A DNA stretch of 52,540 bases from Nostoc sp. T09 (GTDB taxonomy: Bacteria; Cyanobacteriota; Cyanobacteriia; Cyanobacteriales; Nostocaceae), in contig NZ_MTAV01000024.1 of the NCBI RefSeq assembly GCF_002154695.1, forward strand, positions 1-52,540, read 5' to 3'. Under the pieces are notes generated by a model. The model searched no databases and was not told where the DNA came from. It saw nothing but the letters and a program-made list of their open reading frames with translations. Position numbers and translations under genes: made by a program. Positions 34,002-43,424 of this stretch are shown here, piece after piece; positions within the stretch are counted from its first letter, which is position 1, and the number at the start of each line of letters is the position of its first letter.

Positions 34002-34748
34002 GGCAATTGTACTCCCGCACTTGTAAATAAAATTAAAATTTATTCAATGAAAATTTAGCTAAATAACTTTTTGCAACTATTATTCTGATAGTTGCAAAAG
34101 TAAATAAATTGCCAGCTAATATTAAATAATCTATCTTTGTGTAGAGTGTAGCGGAGAAATAATCATGAATCTTCTACTCAATGATAGAAATCTCAGTTCT
34201 ATTTGCCTAGTTTTTGTTAAGAATAATTAATTAGTTAATAAACTTAAACTGTGAGTAGAATTTCACTTATTTTAGCAAAAATTGCTGATTAAATCCCCAA
34301 TTTCATCAAGGATACGGCTGGCGAATAGGGGGTCATACCATTTTACTAACGATCTGATACCTGCGTTGACGCGACTGATAGCTAAAAAGCATATCAAGCT
34401 CTTCTATAAAAGGTATGCGATCGCTCTTAATTCAGATTGCTATACTCCTACTTCTGGCAGAGTAATTCTCCTCTATGCCATCTTAACAAATCAGTGACAA
34501 TAAAATCAAAAAATTTTATAATTGATCAGCCAATAACATTAAGATTTATCAATACACTGTTGTATTTTTAGATTATTTGCAACATTACTTAAAAGATAAA
34601 CTTAACTTTAAGTTAAATTAGAAATTATTGACCCTTTAAGTAGCTTTAATTACAATTAAATATAAAGTCTAGCCTAGAATAAGGTTCACGAGAATAAATC
34701 TCTTGACCTATAACAACAAGTAATAAACAAAGAATTGGGATAAAACTT
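34002..34748. other. Long AT-rich intergenic region
   Basis: It separates the divergent PBP gene and the small exported protein. A stop-free minus-strand stretch at about 34283-34420 reads LVKWYDPLFASRILDEIGDL and may be a decayed gene tail; the family is not recognised. One HIP1 octamer lies near 34420. Nothing else was identified. Confidence 0.45.
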
Positions 34749-35108
34749 ATGAACGCTAGAATTGTTGCTTTGTTAGCAATTATGACAGCTTTTGCAAGCT
34801 TAGGAAACCCGGTTCAAGCACAGTCATCAGAAGCATCAAGCCAAAATACAGAAAAATATTTAATAACTGGTGATTCTTTAACCGGAATTGATAATCGAAA
34901 TGCTCAACAAGACTTTAACAGCTTTTTTGAGCAACAAAATCCTGCAATCGTTCCTAATGCAAATAAGGTCAACACTAATATTTCAAAAGATTTGCAGCTT
35001 CAAGAATCTCTGTCAGAACCCAACAGTTCTGTTTTCTTTGTACCTGTTCAGTCTTTTAATGGAAATGACGGAACACAAGTACAGTTTGATTTGGGTAATA
35101 GTAAATAG
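34749..35108 (+). CDS. Small exported protein, unknown function
   Basis: The 119-residue precursor has a signal peptide (MNARIVALLAIMTAFASLGN, likely cleavage after AQA near residue 24) and a polar, Asn/Gln/Ser-rich mature part without cysteines or clear repeats. The C-terminus (FFVPVQSFNGNDG, QVQFDLGNSK) is the most structured-looking part. I recognise no family. It is transcribed alone after a long AT-rich leader and ends at an STRR-like repeat. Confidence 0.6.
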   Translation: MNARIVALLAIMTAFASLGNPVQAQSSEASSQNTEKYLITGDSLTGIDNRNAQQDFNSFFEQQNPAIVPNANKVNTNISKDLQLQESLSEPNSSVFFVPVQSFNGNDGTQVQFDLGNSK

Positions 35109-35112
35109 TAAA

Positions 35113-35165
35113 TTTGTCATTTGTCATTAGTCATTTGTCAATAGTTAAAAGGCAAGGGACAATAG
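35113..35165. repeat. STRR-like heptamer repeat
   Basis: Several TCATTTG/TCATTAG heptamers occur in a row, followed by AAAGGCAAGGGACAATAGGC. The type matches the repeats near 28716. It lies between convergent genes. Confidence 0.6.
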
Positions 35166-35221
35166 GCAAAAGTCAAGGCTTATTACTTATTTCTCCCTTG
35201 TCCCCCTTGCTTTGATTGCCC

Positions 35222-36412
35222 CTAAGACAAGCAAAATCTTTGAACAGCCTCAACCAATTGGTCGATTTCCGATTCTAAAGTGAAGTAATGGACGCAGGCG
35301 CGGACAGAATCGGGATCGCGAATTTGCCGAATAAATAATCTTTCTGACTCTAAGAATCGGACTAACTCCAAAGTAGTTTGGGGTTGTTGGTTAGCTAATT
35401 GAAACGAGACTAAACCGCTTTCGGGGGGAGAAGTCCGCAAACATTTGACCTCGGGTAAAGCAGCTAACTGTCGCCACAGATATTCACTGTTGCGGCAAAT
35501 TTGCTGATAGCGTTCCTCTGCGGTTCCCCATTGCTGATGGAGAGCGATCGCCTCTTTTAAGCCAATGTACAATGGATAATCTGATGTCCCTACTTCGTAG
35601 CGTTGCCCATCTTGATTCCAATCTACAGGCTTGCCGCGATCGTCTAATACAACGCTACGCCAACCAACAAACGTAGGTTTCAAGCTGGCTTGTGCTTCTG
35701 GTCGGACATACAAACCACCCACACCAGCCGGACCGCATAGCCATTTGTGACCGGTAAAAGCATAGAAATCTACCCCTAATTCAGTTAAATTCAAAGGCAT
35801 TGCCCCAACAGACTGGGCCGCATCTACAACAAGTAGAGACTTATTATTCCGGCATACTTCAGCAATTTTATCTAAAGGTAAAAGTTGACCCGTATTCCAA
35901 AGGATGTGGCTTAAAGCTACTAGACGCGTATTGCGACGTAAATGTTGGGTGATAATTGCCACAGGGTCACCTGCATTTAAAGTATCCATCAGGGGACAAA
36001 TGGAAACTTCTACACCAAATCTGCGCCCGATTTCTTGGGCGATGGCGATGATTCCTTGATGTTCGCAATCAGAAAGCAGTATGTGGTCGCCAGCTTGCCA
36101 CTCAATACCCCACATGGCAATATTGCAACCAACAGTGACATTTTCTGTGAGGGTAATCGTGGTTGATGGTACATTCAACTCAGATGCGATCGCTTCTTTT
36201 GTCGCTTGAACACTTAATCCAATCCAGCGACCAACCTCATTACCAAAGGGGCCTAAGTGTTGGATGTGAGCTTGAGTTTCAGTGATGGCATCCATTACCC
36301 CTTGAGCCATCGGTCCTTGACCCCCATAATTAAAATATGCCTTATTCGCTAATGCTGGAAACTGCTCTCGATGGCTATGCAAATTCTTTTGTGCGGCAGA
36401 AAGACTAGTCAT
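35222..36412 (-). CDS. PLP-dependent class V aminotransferase / cysteine desulfurase-like enzyme
   Basis: The 396-residue fold-type I PLP enzyme has the Schiff-base lysine K223 in FYAFTGHKWLCGPAGVGGLYV, the PLP-binding Asp in VVDAAQSVGA (D197), and HILWNTGQLLPL. It resembles the cyanobacterial cystine C-S lyase (C-DES, Slr2143 type) and isopenicillin-N-epimerase-like proteins more than the housekeeping SufS or IscS. Cysteine or cystine cleavage is a reasonable inference but not shown. It is divergent from the nuclease gene at 36561. Confidence 0.87.
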   Translation of the reverse strand: MTSLSAAQKNLHSHREQFPALANKAYFNYGGQGPMAQGVMDAITETQAHIQHLGPFGNEVGRWIGLSVQATKEAIASELNVPSTTITLTENVTVGCNIAMWGIEWQAGDHILLSDCEHQGIIAIAQEIGRRFGVEVSICPLMDTLNAGDPVAIITQHLRRNTRLVALSHILWNTGQLLPLDKIAEVCRNNKSLLVVDAAQSVGAMPLNLTELGVDFYAFTGHKWLCGPAGVGGLYVRPEAQASLKPTFVGWRSVVLDDRGKPVDWNQDGQRYEVGTSDYPLYIGLKEAIALHQQWGTAEERYQQICRNSEYLWRQLAALPEVKCLRTSPPESGLVSFQLANQQPQTTLELVRFLESERLFIRQIRDPDSVRACVHYFTLESEIDQLVEAVQRFCLS

Positions 36413-36560
36413 ACTAATTTTGGATTAAACTGGCAAAAATAGTGCTTTATACTTTGGAATTCAAGATTCTGAATGATTGTGCATCATTGCACGCAACCCC
36501 AAGGCATTATAGTTATTTGGCTTACTCCCAGAAAGTGCTAATTCTTGCTAGCTTAAAGGA

Positions 36561-38069
36561 ATGTTAATTAATGCCGATCTGTTACTGCAATATCAACGCT
36601 GTAAGCGCCGACCTTTTTTAGATAGTCACGGCGATAAAAACCAGCGAGATACTCCCAATGAGTTGCTGTTAAAACTACAACAGGACAAAATTGCTTATCA
36701 AAAGAGTATTTTGGCTAATTTGTCTTACCATCAGCCTGATTATCCCAGAAGAGACTGGGAAGCGGGACAAGCAGCAACTTTAGAATTAATGCAGCGTGGG
36801 GTTGAGTACATTCGTCATGGAATATTGTTAGTTAGTTACGACGATTGGGCAAACATAGAAAGTGAAAATTTCGCAGCTTCCCCACATTATCAAAAATATA
36901 CCCTGCTCAGCCGTCCAGATTTACTTGTGAAGCAGCCAGGACAATCTCGTTTTGGGGATTGGATATACGTGCCGGCAAATCTGGAAATGGGTAAGCGTCC
37001 CAAGCAGGAATATCAAGTTGGAGTCGCATATCATGCCCAAGTCTTAGCAATTGTGCAAGAAGCTGCGCCGCCAACAGGTTTGCTGAAATTGCGTACTAGA
37101 GAAACTACTTATACAGTAGATTTACTCAAATGGACGCCACAGATGCAGCTGATTTTGGCGGAGTTGATTCAAGCTTTAGAGTCACCTAATGGAGCAGAAG
37201 TATTCATTTCCCGGCAAAAATGCAATCTTTGCCACTGGCATAGTCAATGTTATGCGATCGCTCAATCAGAAAAACATCTTTCTCTCATACCAGGCGTCAC
37301 ACCAGTTCGCTACACTCAACTCCAAGCACTCTCACTCACTACGGTGGAATCTCTTGCCAGTACCAGCCCCACCATACTAGAAAATCTCCCTGGTTTTGAC
37401 AGTGAGGTAGCACATAAATTAGTAGTGCAAGCTCAATCTGTACTACAAAGTCGTCCGTTTATCTTACCCTACCCCCCACCAATAGAAACTATTACCTTCA
37501 CGGCTCCCATTGAGATTTATTTTGATATTGAGGCCCAGCCAGACTTGAATTTAGATTATTTGTTGGGAGTTTTGGTGGTCAATAGACAAACCAATACAGA
37601 ACAGTTTTATTCCCTGCTAGCAGAAAGACCAGAAGACGAAGAATTAGTTTGGCGACAATTTCTAGATTTAGTCTGGCAATATCCCGAAGCCCCAATTTAT
37701 CATTTTTGTGCCTACGAGTTTGATACAGTCAAACGTCTGGCAAAGCTGTACCAAACTCCGTATTCTTCAGTGCGCCCTGTACTAAATCGATTTGTCGATG
37801 TGTATGAACAATTGACCCAAAGCGTAGCGTTACCCATAGAAAGCTATGCCCTGAAAGCGATTGCTCGCTGGTTGGGGTTTGAATGGCGCGACAAAGAAGC
37901 TAGTGGAGCTAAGTGTATTTACTGGTATGACTTGTGGTTAGAAACAGGCGATCGCACTTTATTGGAGATAATTCAACGCTACAACGAAGATGACTGCCGC
38001 GCCACCCGCAATGTCAAAGACTGGCTTGTACAATTTTTCCAAGAAGAATATTATTTACGTCCTGCTTAA
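36561..38069 (+). CDS. TM0106-family RecB-like nuclease with RNase H-like domain
   Basis: The 502-residue protein matches the TM0106 RecB-like putative nuclease group. The N-terminal part carries PD-(D/E)XK-type features (LLLQYQRCKRRPFLD, YVPANLEMGKRP, YQVGVAYHAQVLAI) and a cysteine group (CNLCHWHSQC), then a helix-hairpin-helix-like stretch near IPGVTPVRYTQL. The C-terminal half has a ribonuclease H-like domain (IYFDIEAQPDLN, YHFCAYEFDTVKRLA, YNEDDCRATRNVKDWL). DNA repair or foreign-DNA processing is assumed for the family, without direct evidence. AAAGGA before ATG 36561 supports the start. Confidence 0.85.
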   Translation: MLINADLLLQYQRCKRRPFLDSHGDKNQRDTPNELLLKLQQDKIAYQKSILANLSYHQPDYPRRDWEAGQAATLELMQRGVEYIRHGILLVSYDDWANIESENFAASPHYQKYTLLSRPDLLVKQPGQSRFGDWIYVPANLEMGKRPKQEYQVGVAYHAQVLAIVQEAAPPTGLLKLRTRETTYTVDLLKWTPQMQLILAELIQALESPNGAEVFISRQKCNLCHWHSQCYAIAQSEKHLSLIPGVTPVRYTQLQALSLTTVESLASTSPTILENLPGFDSEVAHKLVVQAQSVLQSRPFILPYPPPIETITFTAPIEIYFDIEAQPDLNLDYLLGVLVVNRQTNTEQFYSLLAERPEDEELVWRQFLDLVWQYPEAPIYHFCAYEFDTVKRLAKLYQTPYSSVRPVLNRFVDVYEQLTQSVALPIESYALKAIARWLGFEWRDKEASGAKCIYWYDLWLETGDRTLLEIIQRYNEDDCRATRNVKDWLVQFFQEEYYLRPA

Positions 38070-38133
38070 CAGAAGTCAAGAGTCCAAAGTCAAAGGAATC
38101 AGCTTTTACCCTTGAATATTAACCCCAATCGCA

Positions 38134-38147
38134 GCACATATATGTGC
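38134..38147. promoter_or_regulatory. Perfect 14-bp palindrome, candidate operator
   Basis: GCACATATATGTGC lies 57 bp before the esterase-like gene at 38205. The position and dyad symmetry fit a dimeric regulator site; the regulator is unknown. Confidence 0.35.
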
Positions 38148-38204
38148 CATAGCTGGAGCGTGATATTGTGTTTGATGACTTTAACACTTTAGCGATCGCT
38201 ATCC

Positions 38205-39389
38205 ATGCAGTTCATCAAAAAACTTTTGACTTGGCCAAGAATTATTTATTTTATTATTCCTACACTAATTATCAGTCTTTTATGGAGTAATTTAGCATCA
38301 GCGGCTGTAACAGTTAGTAGTATAGAGTTTATCGGACAAGCCACTCTTCCTAAAGGTTTATCCTTCCAAAAAACGCCCGTAGGAGGATTATCTGGAATTA
38401 CCTACGACGCCAAAAAAGACCTTTATTATGCCATTTCTGATGACCGTAGTGAAAAAGCTCCTGCCCGTTTCTACACTCTCAAAATTGACCTCAGTAAAGG
38501 TTCACTGAAAAATGGTGGTGTTGTCCCTGTTGGTGTCACCACCCTATTAAATGAAAATGGTGACAAGTTTCCTCCCGATACCAGCGATACAGAAGGAATT
38601 GCTTTAACTAGCAAAAAAACGGTCTTCATTTCTTCTGAAGGTGATGTTAGGCAATTAATTAATCCTTTTATCCAAGAATTCTCCCTATCTATTGGTAAGG
38701 TAATCACAACACTACCAATACCAAACAAGTTTTTGCCTGCTAAAAATAGTCAGCATGGTATCCGCAACAATTTGGCTTTTGAAAGCCTTACAATCACACC
38801 TAACGACAAGAAACTCTTTACAGCCACCGAAAACGCTCTAATTCAAGATGGTACAGAAGCGCAACCTAATACCAGCACTTCCTGCCGAATTTTACAATAT
38901 AACTTGCTGACCAACCAGCCAGAAAGGGAATTCCTATATCAAACTGAACCTATCTCGTCCTTTTTAAATTTTACTGGCAAGTTTGTTAGCGGTTTGCCTG
39001 ATTTAGTTGCCCTCGATAATCAAGGAAGTTTCCTGAGTTTAGAACGGTCTTTTACAGGTTTGGGCTTTGCTGTTTTCCTGTTCCAGATTTCTTTGGAGGG
39101 TGCTGATGATATTCAGCATATCGATAGTCTCTTAAGTCTGAACTCCCAAAAAATTAGACCTGTTCAAAAGAAACTGCTGTTAGATTTAAGAAATCTCGAG
39201 GTATTACTCGATAACATTGAAGGCTTAACCCTTGGACCTACATTACCTGATGGTCAACGCTCATTAATACTAGTGAGCGACAACAATTTCAATGCTCTGC
39301 AACGTACGCAAATACTCGCCTTTAAGCTGAAAATAGAATCGCCGCTCATTAGGCTCTTGCGTCGTCTCATCCCCAATCTTAACCGCTAA
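38205..39389 (+). CDS. Exported esterase-like activity of phytase family protein (PF13449)
   Basis: The 394-residue protein has an N-terminal signal or anchor segment (residues about 13-33, IIYFIIPTLIISLLWSNLASA). The mature part matches the esterase-like phytase beta-propeller group: PVGGLSGITYDAKKDLYYAISDDRS, DTEGIALTSKKTVFISSEGD, NLAFESLTITPNDKKLFTATENAL and NIEGLTLGPTLPDG. Such proteins may act on phosphate esters in the periplasm; the activity is not certain. It stands alone on the plus strand, upstream of the kinase pair, after a 14-bp palindrome. Confidence 0.85.
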   Translation: MQFIKKLLTWPRIIYFIIPTLIISLLWSNLASAAVTVSSIEFIGQATLPKGLSFQKTPVGGLSGITYDAKKDLYYAISDDRSEKAPARFYTLKIDLSKGSLKNGGVVPVGVTTLLNENGDKFPPDTSDTEGIALTSKKTVFISSEGDVRQLINPFIQEFSLSIGKVITTLPIPNKFLPAKNSQHGIRNNLAFESLTITPNDKKLFTATENALIQDGTEAQPNTSTSCRILQYNLLTNQPEREFLYQTEPISSFLNFTGKFVSGLPDLVALDNQGSFLSLERSFTGLGFAVFLFQISLEGADDIQHIDSLLSLNSQKIRPVQKKLLLDLRNLEVLLDNIEGLTLGPTLPDGQRSLILVSDNNFNALQRTQILAFKLKIESPLIRLLRRLIPNLNR

Positions 39390-39746
39390 CTTCTACAGGA
39401 CTAATCTACTAGATAAGATGTATAATTAGAAGCCTAATTTTTTGTTATTCTAAGTATTTATACTTTAACCGTATATTCACTGAGTAAATTAGGCAAATGT
39501 ATTATCTCGATTCGTGGATTCAGTGGAAATTCCCATACGGTTTCTATAATAAATATGTTACACCATGTTTAAGAACTGTTGCAGATAGGTTTCCCATAAT
39601 TTTATTAAAAATTAAACAAGTTTTGTAGTAAATTTCACCTCATATGATTAACTCTCTAAAATTATTAATCTTGTTTATAGATAAAATAAAACTTCAAGGA
39701 GAGTTATTTTAATAACTTTCTAATTTTATTTTTAATAAATAATTTT
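39390..39746. other. Long AT-rich leader of the kinase pair
   Basis: No gene is seen. A strong AAGGAGAG at 39696-39703 has no start codon close behind it; the kinase ATG is over 40 bases further on. GTTATT-TT-AATAAC at 39704-39717 is a short dyad. Confidence 0.45.
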
Positions 39747-41366
39747 ATGGTGCAGAATCCAACTCCGAATCTAGTCAACTCCAAGACTGAATTAGATATT
39801 TATATTGGGAAATTCTTAAATAATCGTTATTTAATCAGAGATTTGATTGGCAAAGGCGGCATGGGTAGAGTTTACCTAGCAGAAGATGTTGCCAAAGGTG
39901 GAATGGCTGTTGCAGTCAAAATTCTCTCGCTTAGTCTGGGTAGTCAGCAAATGTCCCAACGCTTTGCTAGAGAAATTTTTATTGGTGCTCAATTAGGGCG
40001 GAAAAGTAAAAATATTGTTCGGGTATTTAGTTATGGTGTAACTGAGGAAAATATTCCCTTTTATGTTATGGAATATCTCCAAGGTAAAAATCTCAAACGT
40101 ATCCTTAAAAATCAAACATTACCTTTAACAAAGCTTTTAGATATTTGCACTCAAATTTGCTTAGGCTTACAGTGCGCGCATCAAGGTATTATCCTTAAAG
40201 GAGAAAATTTTCCTATTGTTCATAGAGATATTAAGCCCGAAAATATTTTCCTGATAGAAGATGCTAAAAAAGAGAATGTAGTGAAGATTCTTGATTTTGG
40301 CATTGCAAAATTTTTAACAGAGCGTAGTGGGATGACTCTCACTGATTCTTTTATAGGTAGTTTACCTTATTGTTCTCCAGAACACATGGAAGGACGTAAA
40401 CTATTGGATGTACGTTCTGATATTTACAGTTTAGGAATACTGATGTTTGAAATGCTGGCTGGAAAGCATCCATTTCAAACCACAAGTAACTCTTTTGGTA
40501 CCTGGTATCAAGCTCATCACTTCCAAAGTCCACCTGCATTTGGGGAAGTCAATCCACAATTAGTTATACCCCAAACATTACAAAAATTAGTGATGAGTTG
40601 TTTAGCTAAAGAAGTAAGCGATCGCCCACAAAATATTAAAGAAATATTAAACACTTTAGAACAGGTAAAATTGCAAATTGAGCGTAGTGCTGCTATTAGT
40701 ATTAGCGAAGACTTGCAATCGCCTACACTACAAATAGTACCTGTAACATCGTTATCAGAAAAAGAATGTTTACAAAAGACTTGGCCTAAGAATCGACCAA
40801 TTGCACCAATTGGTTTTCCTTATTTATTACACACCTTCCAGGGAACTATTCCAACTTTTTGGGCTATGTTACCTCAACAAGAAATCGCCAAATTTTTAGA
40901 TAAAACACATAGCACAGAATTTGTTGCTAAAATGAATATCTATCCAATGGTGCTATGGATAACAGCATTGTATAATTCCCAAATATCTCAAACAAAGTGG
41001 CTCTCTTGTTTCTTAGACATGAATGATAGCCGAGGGCAAAAAATAATCCGAAGTTTAGCAGAAGTTGGCTATTATCATTTGTTATTCTTTTCTATAGAAG
41101 AGCCACATAATTGCACTCATGTAATGACATTGACTTTGACTGCTAGCCAACGTCAACAACTAACAGATTGGTTAGCAATGAATCCAACTTCCCAGGAACT
41201 TATTTCTACTAAACAGGCAAAAATTATTTTGAAGGCAGAATATGAAAGGCTAAAAACAGGAATAGTCCGGAAATTAGTAGCTACGCCAGAGAAGAAAGAA
41301 ATACGTTTAAAAACTTGGGCATTTAAAATATATTATTATTTTATCCAAATTATCTTGCGCCGTTAA
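39747..41366 (+). CDS. Serine/threonine protein kinase with shared C-terminal domain (first of tandem pair)
   Basis: The 539-residue Hanks-type kinase has the glycine loop IGKGGMGRVYLAED (35-48), ATP lysine K58, the catalytic loop VHRDIKPEN (D160), DFG near 183 (KILDFGIAKFL) and the activation-segment end PYCSPEHMEG. The kinase domain covers about 28-305. A linker leads to a C-terminal domain (about 345-480) with PIGFPYLLHTF, WAMLPQQEI, MVLWITALYN, WLSCFLDMND and SLAEVGYYHLLFFS, also found in the next gene. The C-terminal tail is hydrophobic and basic (FKIYYYFIQIILRR) and could touch the membrane. There is no clear transmembrane span. Its target is unknown. Confidence 0.9.
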   Translation: MVQNPTPNLVNSKTELDIYIGKFLNNRYLIRDLIGKGGMGRVYLAEDVAKGGMAVAVKILSLSLGSQQMSQRFAREIFIGAQLGRKSKNIVRVFSYGVTEENIPFYVMEYLQGKNLKRILKNQTLPLTKLLDICTQICLGLQCAHQGIILKGENFPIVHRDIKPENIFLIEDAKKENVVKILDFGIAKFLTERSGMTLTDSFIGSLPYCSPEHMEGRKLLDVRSDIYSLGILMFEMLAGKHPFQTTSNSFGTWYQAHHFQSPPAFGEVNPQLVIPQTLQKLVMSCLAKEVSDRPQNIKEILNTLEQVKLQIERSAAISISEDLQSPTLQIVPVTSLSEKECLQKTWPKNRPIAPIGFPYLLHTFQGTIPTFWAMLPQQEIAKFLDKTHSTEFVAKMNIYPMVLWITALYNSQISQTKWLSCFLDMNDSRGQKIIRSLAEVGYYHLLFFSIEEPHNCTHVMTLTLTASQRQQLTDWLAMNPTSQELISTKQAKIILKAEYERLKTGIVRKLVATPEKKEIRLKTWAFKIYYYFIQIILRR

Positions 41367-41469
41367 ATCTTAACCAAACATATTGAAAATATTTAATATT
41401 AATAAATCATCTTATTTTAAATATGCTAATCTTTAGATTGAAATTGGAGAGTATTTAGAGGTTGTAAAA

Positions 41470-43038
41470 GTGAACCAAAGCTCATTTGCATCTCCACAGG
41501 GTACAGGGTTACTTGTCAATCGTTATAAATTGATCAAGTTAATTGGCAACGGAGGCATGGGCAAGGTTTTTTTAGCGAATGACATTTTGCTAGGAGGAAT
41601 ACCAGTTGCGATCAAATTCCTCACGCAAACTGTTTCAGATGCAAAGATGGAAAAAGATTTCGCTAGAGAAGCTCTCATGAGTGCAGCTTTGAGCCAAAAA
41701 AGTATACATATAGTGAGAGCATATGATTATGGCGTAAGTGAAAAAGGTAACCCATTTTACGTCATGGAATATTTATCTGGCAAATGCTTAAAGGAATTAA
41801 TTCCTGTAAACTTGCCAATGTTTATGACTTTGACGCGTCAGATTTTTTTGGGCTTACAGTGTGCTCATCAAGGCATAAACATGGACGGCAATATTTATCC
41901 GCTAGTTCATAGAGATATTAAGCCAGCTAATATATTAGTTGTTCCCGATCCCATATTAGGTCAGTTAGTAAAAATCCTAGATTTTGGGATTGCTAAATTT
42001 TTAAATTATGCGACAACCATAAGTACAAATAAGGGATTTCACGGCACATTGCCCTATTGTTCGCCAGAACAACTAGAGGGAGGAGATTTAGATAGTCGCT
42101 CCGACATTTATAGCTTAGGCGTGATGATGTTTGAAATGCTCACAGGTGAAAAACCTTGGCAACCAGAAACCGATCACTTTGGTGCCTGGTATAAAGCACA
42201 TCACTTTGAAGCACCAAGAGCGATCGCACAGGTTAAACCCAATCTGCAATTGCCACGAGAATTAAATGATTTAATTATGACTTGTCTTGAGAAACAAGTC
42301 AGCGATCGCCCACAAAATATGGCTCAACTGCTGCAAGTCTTGGAAAATATTAATCGGTCTAATTATCTCAGCTTGCCCACAAATGTGAGGATACCAGAAG
42401 TGGGCAATAATGTCCAAGCAGAATCCGCCAATGCCAATTCCTCAAATTTTCCCCTGATCTCTGAGTTACCTGTAGCTATAGAACAAACTTGCTGGAAACT
42501 TACCTGGCCGGAAAATAAACCAATTCAGGAAATTGTTTTTCCCCAACTTCTAGATACCGAACCACAACCAGTGGCATCAATATGGCTGATGTTATCAAAA
42601 CAAGAGATCAAACAACGTGCCCTTTCTGTACGTTACAACGAATTTCTCTTCATCACATCTCCTCACCCCATGCTGCTGTGGCTGACAGTCCTGTACAATC
42701 GCAAACTCGGCCCCAAGTGGCTACCCTGCTACCTCGATATGCAGAACCCACAAAATCATCGATTGCTGTCTTCGTTGGCGGAAAATGAACGCTACCCTTT
42801 AATTTTATTTACTCTCGAATCACCTCACTCCTGTGCTGGAGTGATCAGCAGTTACATAGATCCCACGAAGCGACAAATGTTTAAAACTTGGGTAAAAAAG
42901 AGTCAAAGCCTACCACCCTCTTCCCAAGCCCAGTTGAGCAAAAACATATTAAAGCAGCAGTATCGGCAAATGCAATCTCAAATACAGCAGCATCTGGCAT
43001 CAATACCGCAGGCTGTAGCATCAGGCGTTTTGGGATGA
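41470..43038 (+). CDS. Serine/threonine protein kinase with shared C-terminal domain (second of tandem pair)
   Basis: The 522-residue kinase is a clear paralogue of the gene upstream: glycine loop IGNGGMGKVFLAND (25-38), K49, VHRDIKPAN (D149), KILDFGIAKFL and PYCSPEQLEGG. The C-terminal domain (about 345-480) has IVFPQLLDTE, WLMLSKQEI, MLLWLTVLYN, WLPCYLDMQN and SLAENERYPLILFTLESPHSC. The start is a GTG at 41470, with AGAGG ten bases before. A 103-bp AT-rich gap without a terminator separates the kinases. The tail lacks the hydrophobic end of the first kinase. Confidence 0.9.
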   Translation: MNQSSFASPQGTGLLVNRYKLIKLIGNGGMGKVFLANDILLGGIPVAIKFLTQTVSDAKMEKDFAREALMSAALSQKSIHIVRAYDYGVSEKGNPFYVMEYLSGKCLKELIPVNLPMFMTLTRQIFLGLQCAHQGINMDGNIYPLVHRDIKPANILVVPDPILGQLVKILDFGIAKFLNYATTISTNKGFHGTLPYCSPEQLEGGDLDSRSDIYSLGVMMFEMLTGEKPWQPETDHFGAWYKAHHFEAPRAIAQVKPNLQLPRELNDLIMTCLEKQVSDRPQNMAQLLQVLENINRSNYLSLPTNVRIPEVGNNVQAESANANSSNFPLISELPVAIEQTCWKLTWPENKPIQEIVFPQLLDTEPQPVASIWLMLSKQEIKQRALSVRYNEFLFITSPHPMLLWLTVLYNRKLGPKWLPCYLDMQNPQNHRLLSSLAENERYPLILFTLESPHSCAGVISSYIDPTKRQMFKTWVKKSQSLPPSSQAQLSKNILKQQYRQMQSQIQQHLASIPQAVASGVLG

Positions 43039-43179
43039 CTGAACCGGAAAGGGAGGAGAAAAGAAAGAGGACAAGGAAGAAATAGCCAAGAACAAAGGGT
43101 TATTGACTTCTAAATTTCTCACTCCTAGATACTTGACAAGGCGGAAAAAAATGTACATAATAGCAAAGTTGCCAATTAA

Positions 43180-43253
43180 GGGACTGTAGTTCAATTGGTT
43201 AGAGCACCGCCCTGTCACGGCGGAAGTTGCGGGTTCGAGCCCCGTCAGTCCCG
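43180..43253 (+). tRNA. tRNA-Asp (GUC)
   Basis: The acceptor arms GGGACTG and CAGTCCC close a 74-base cloverleaf with D-loop AGTTCAATTGGTTAGA, anticodon GTC at 43214-43216 in CCCTGTCACGG, and T-loop GGGTTCGAGCCCC. The discriminator base is G, as expected for Asp. CCA is not encoded. Confidence 0.97.
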
Positions 43254-43424
43254 TAGAAGTTAATGAGTTACCAGTGCTGAGTCCTGAGTTAATTAGGGTA
43301 AGGGAACTCAATTTTAATGTTTACATGATAATTGACCTCTACTATACCCAGTTTAGAGATCGCCTTAAACTCGGCATTCAGGGCTTGTTATATTAATCAT
43401 GCTTTGAGAAAGAGAGAAAGAACT

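Noticed and set aside
34282-34497. 71-codon plus-strand frame in the PBP spacer
   Set aside because: It has no ribosome-binding site and starts at a non-ATG codon. The opposite strand looks more like decayed coding sequence, and neither reading is convincing.
36561-38069. Possible anti-phage nuclease system around the TM0106-type protein
   Set aside because: The nuclease has no helicase, methylase or other defence partner beside it; the neighbours are a PLP enzyme and an esterase-like protein.
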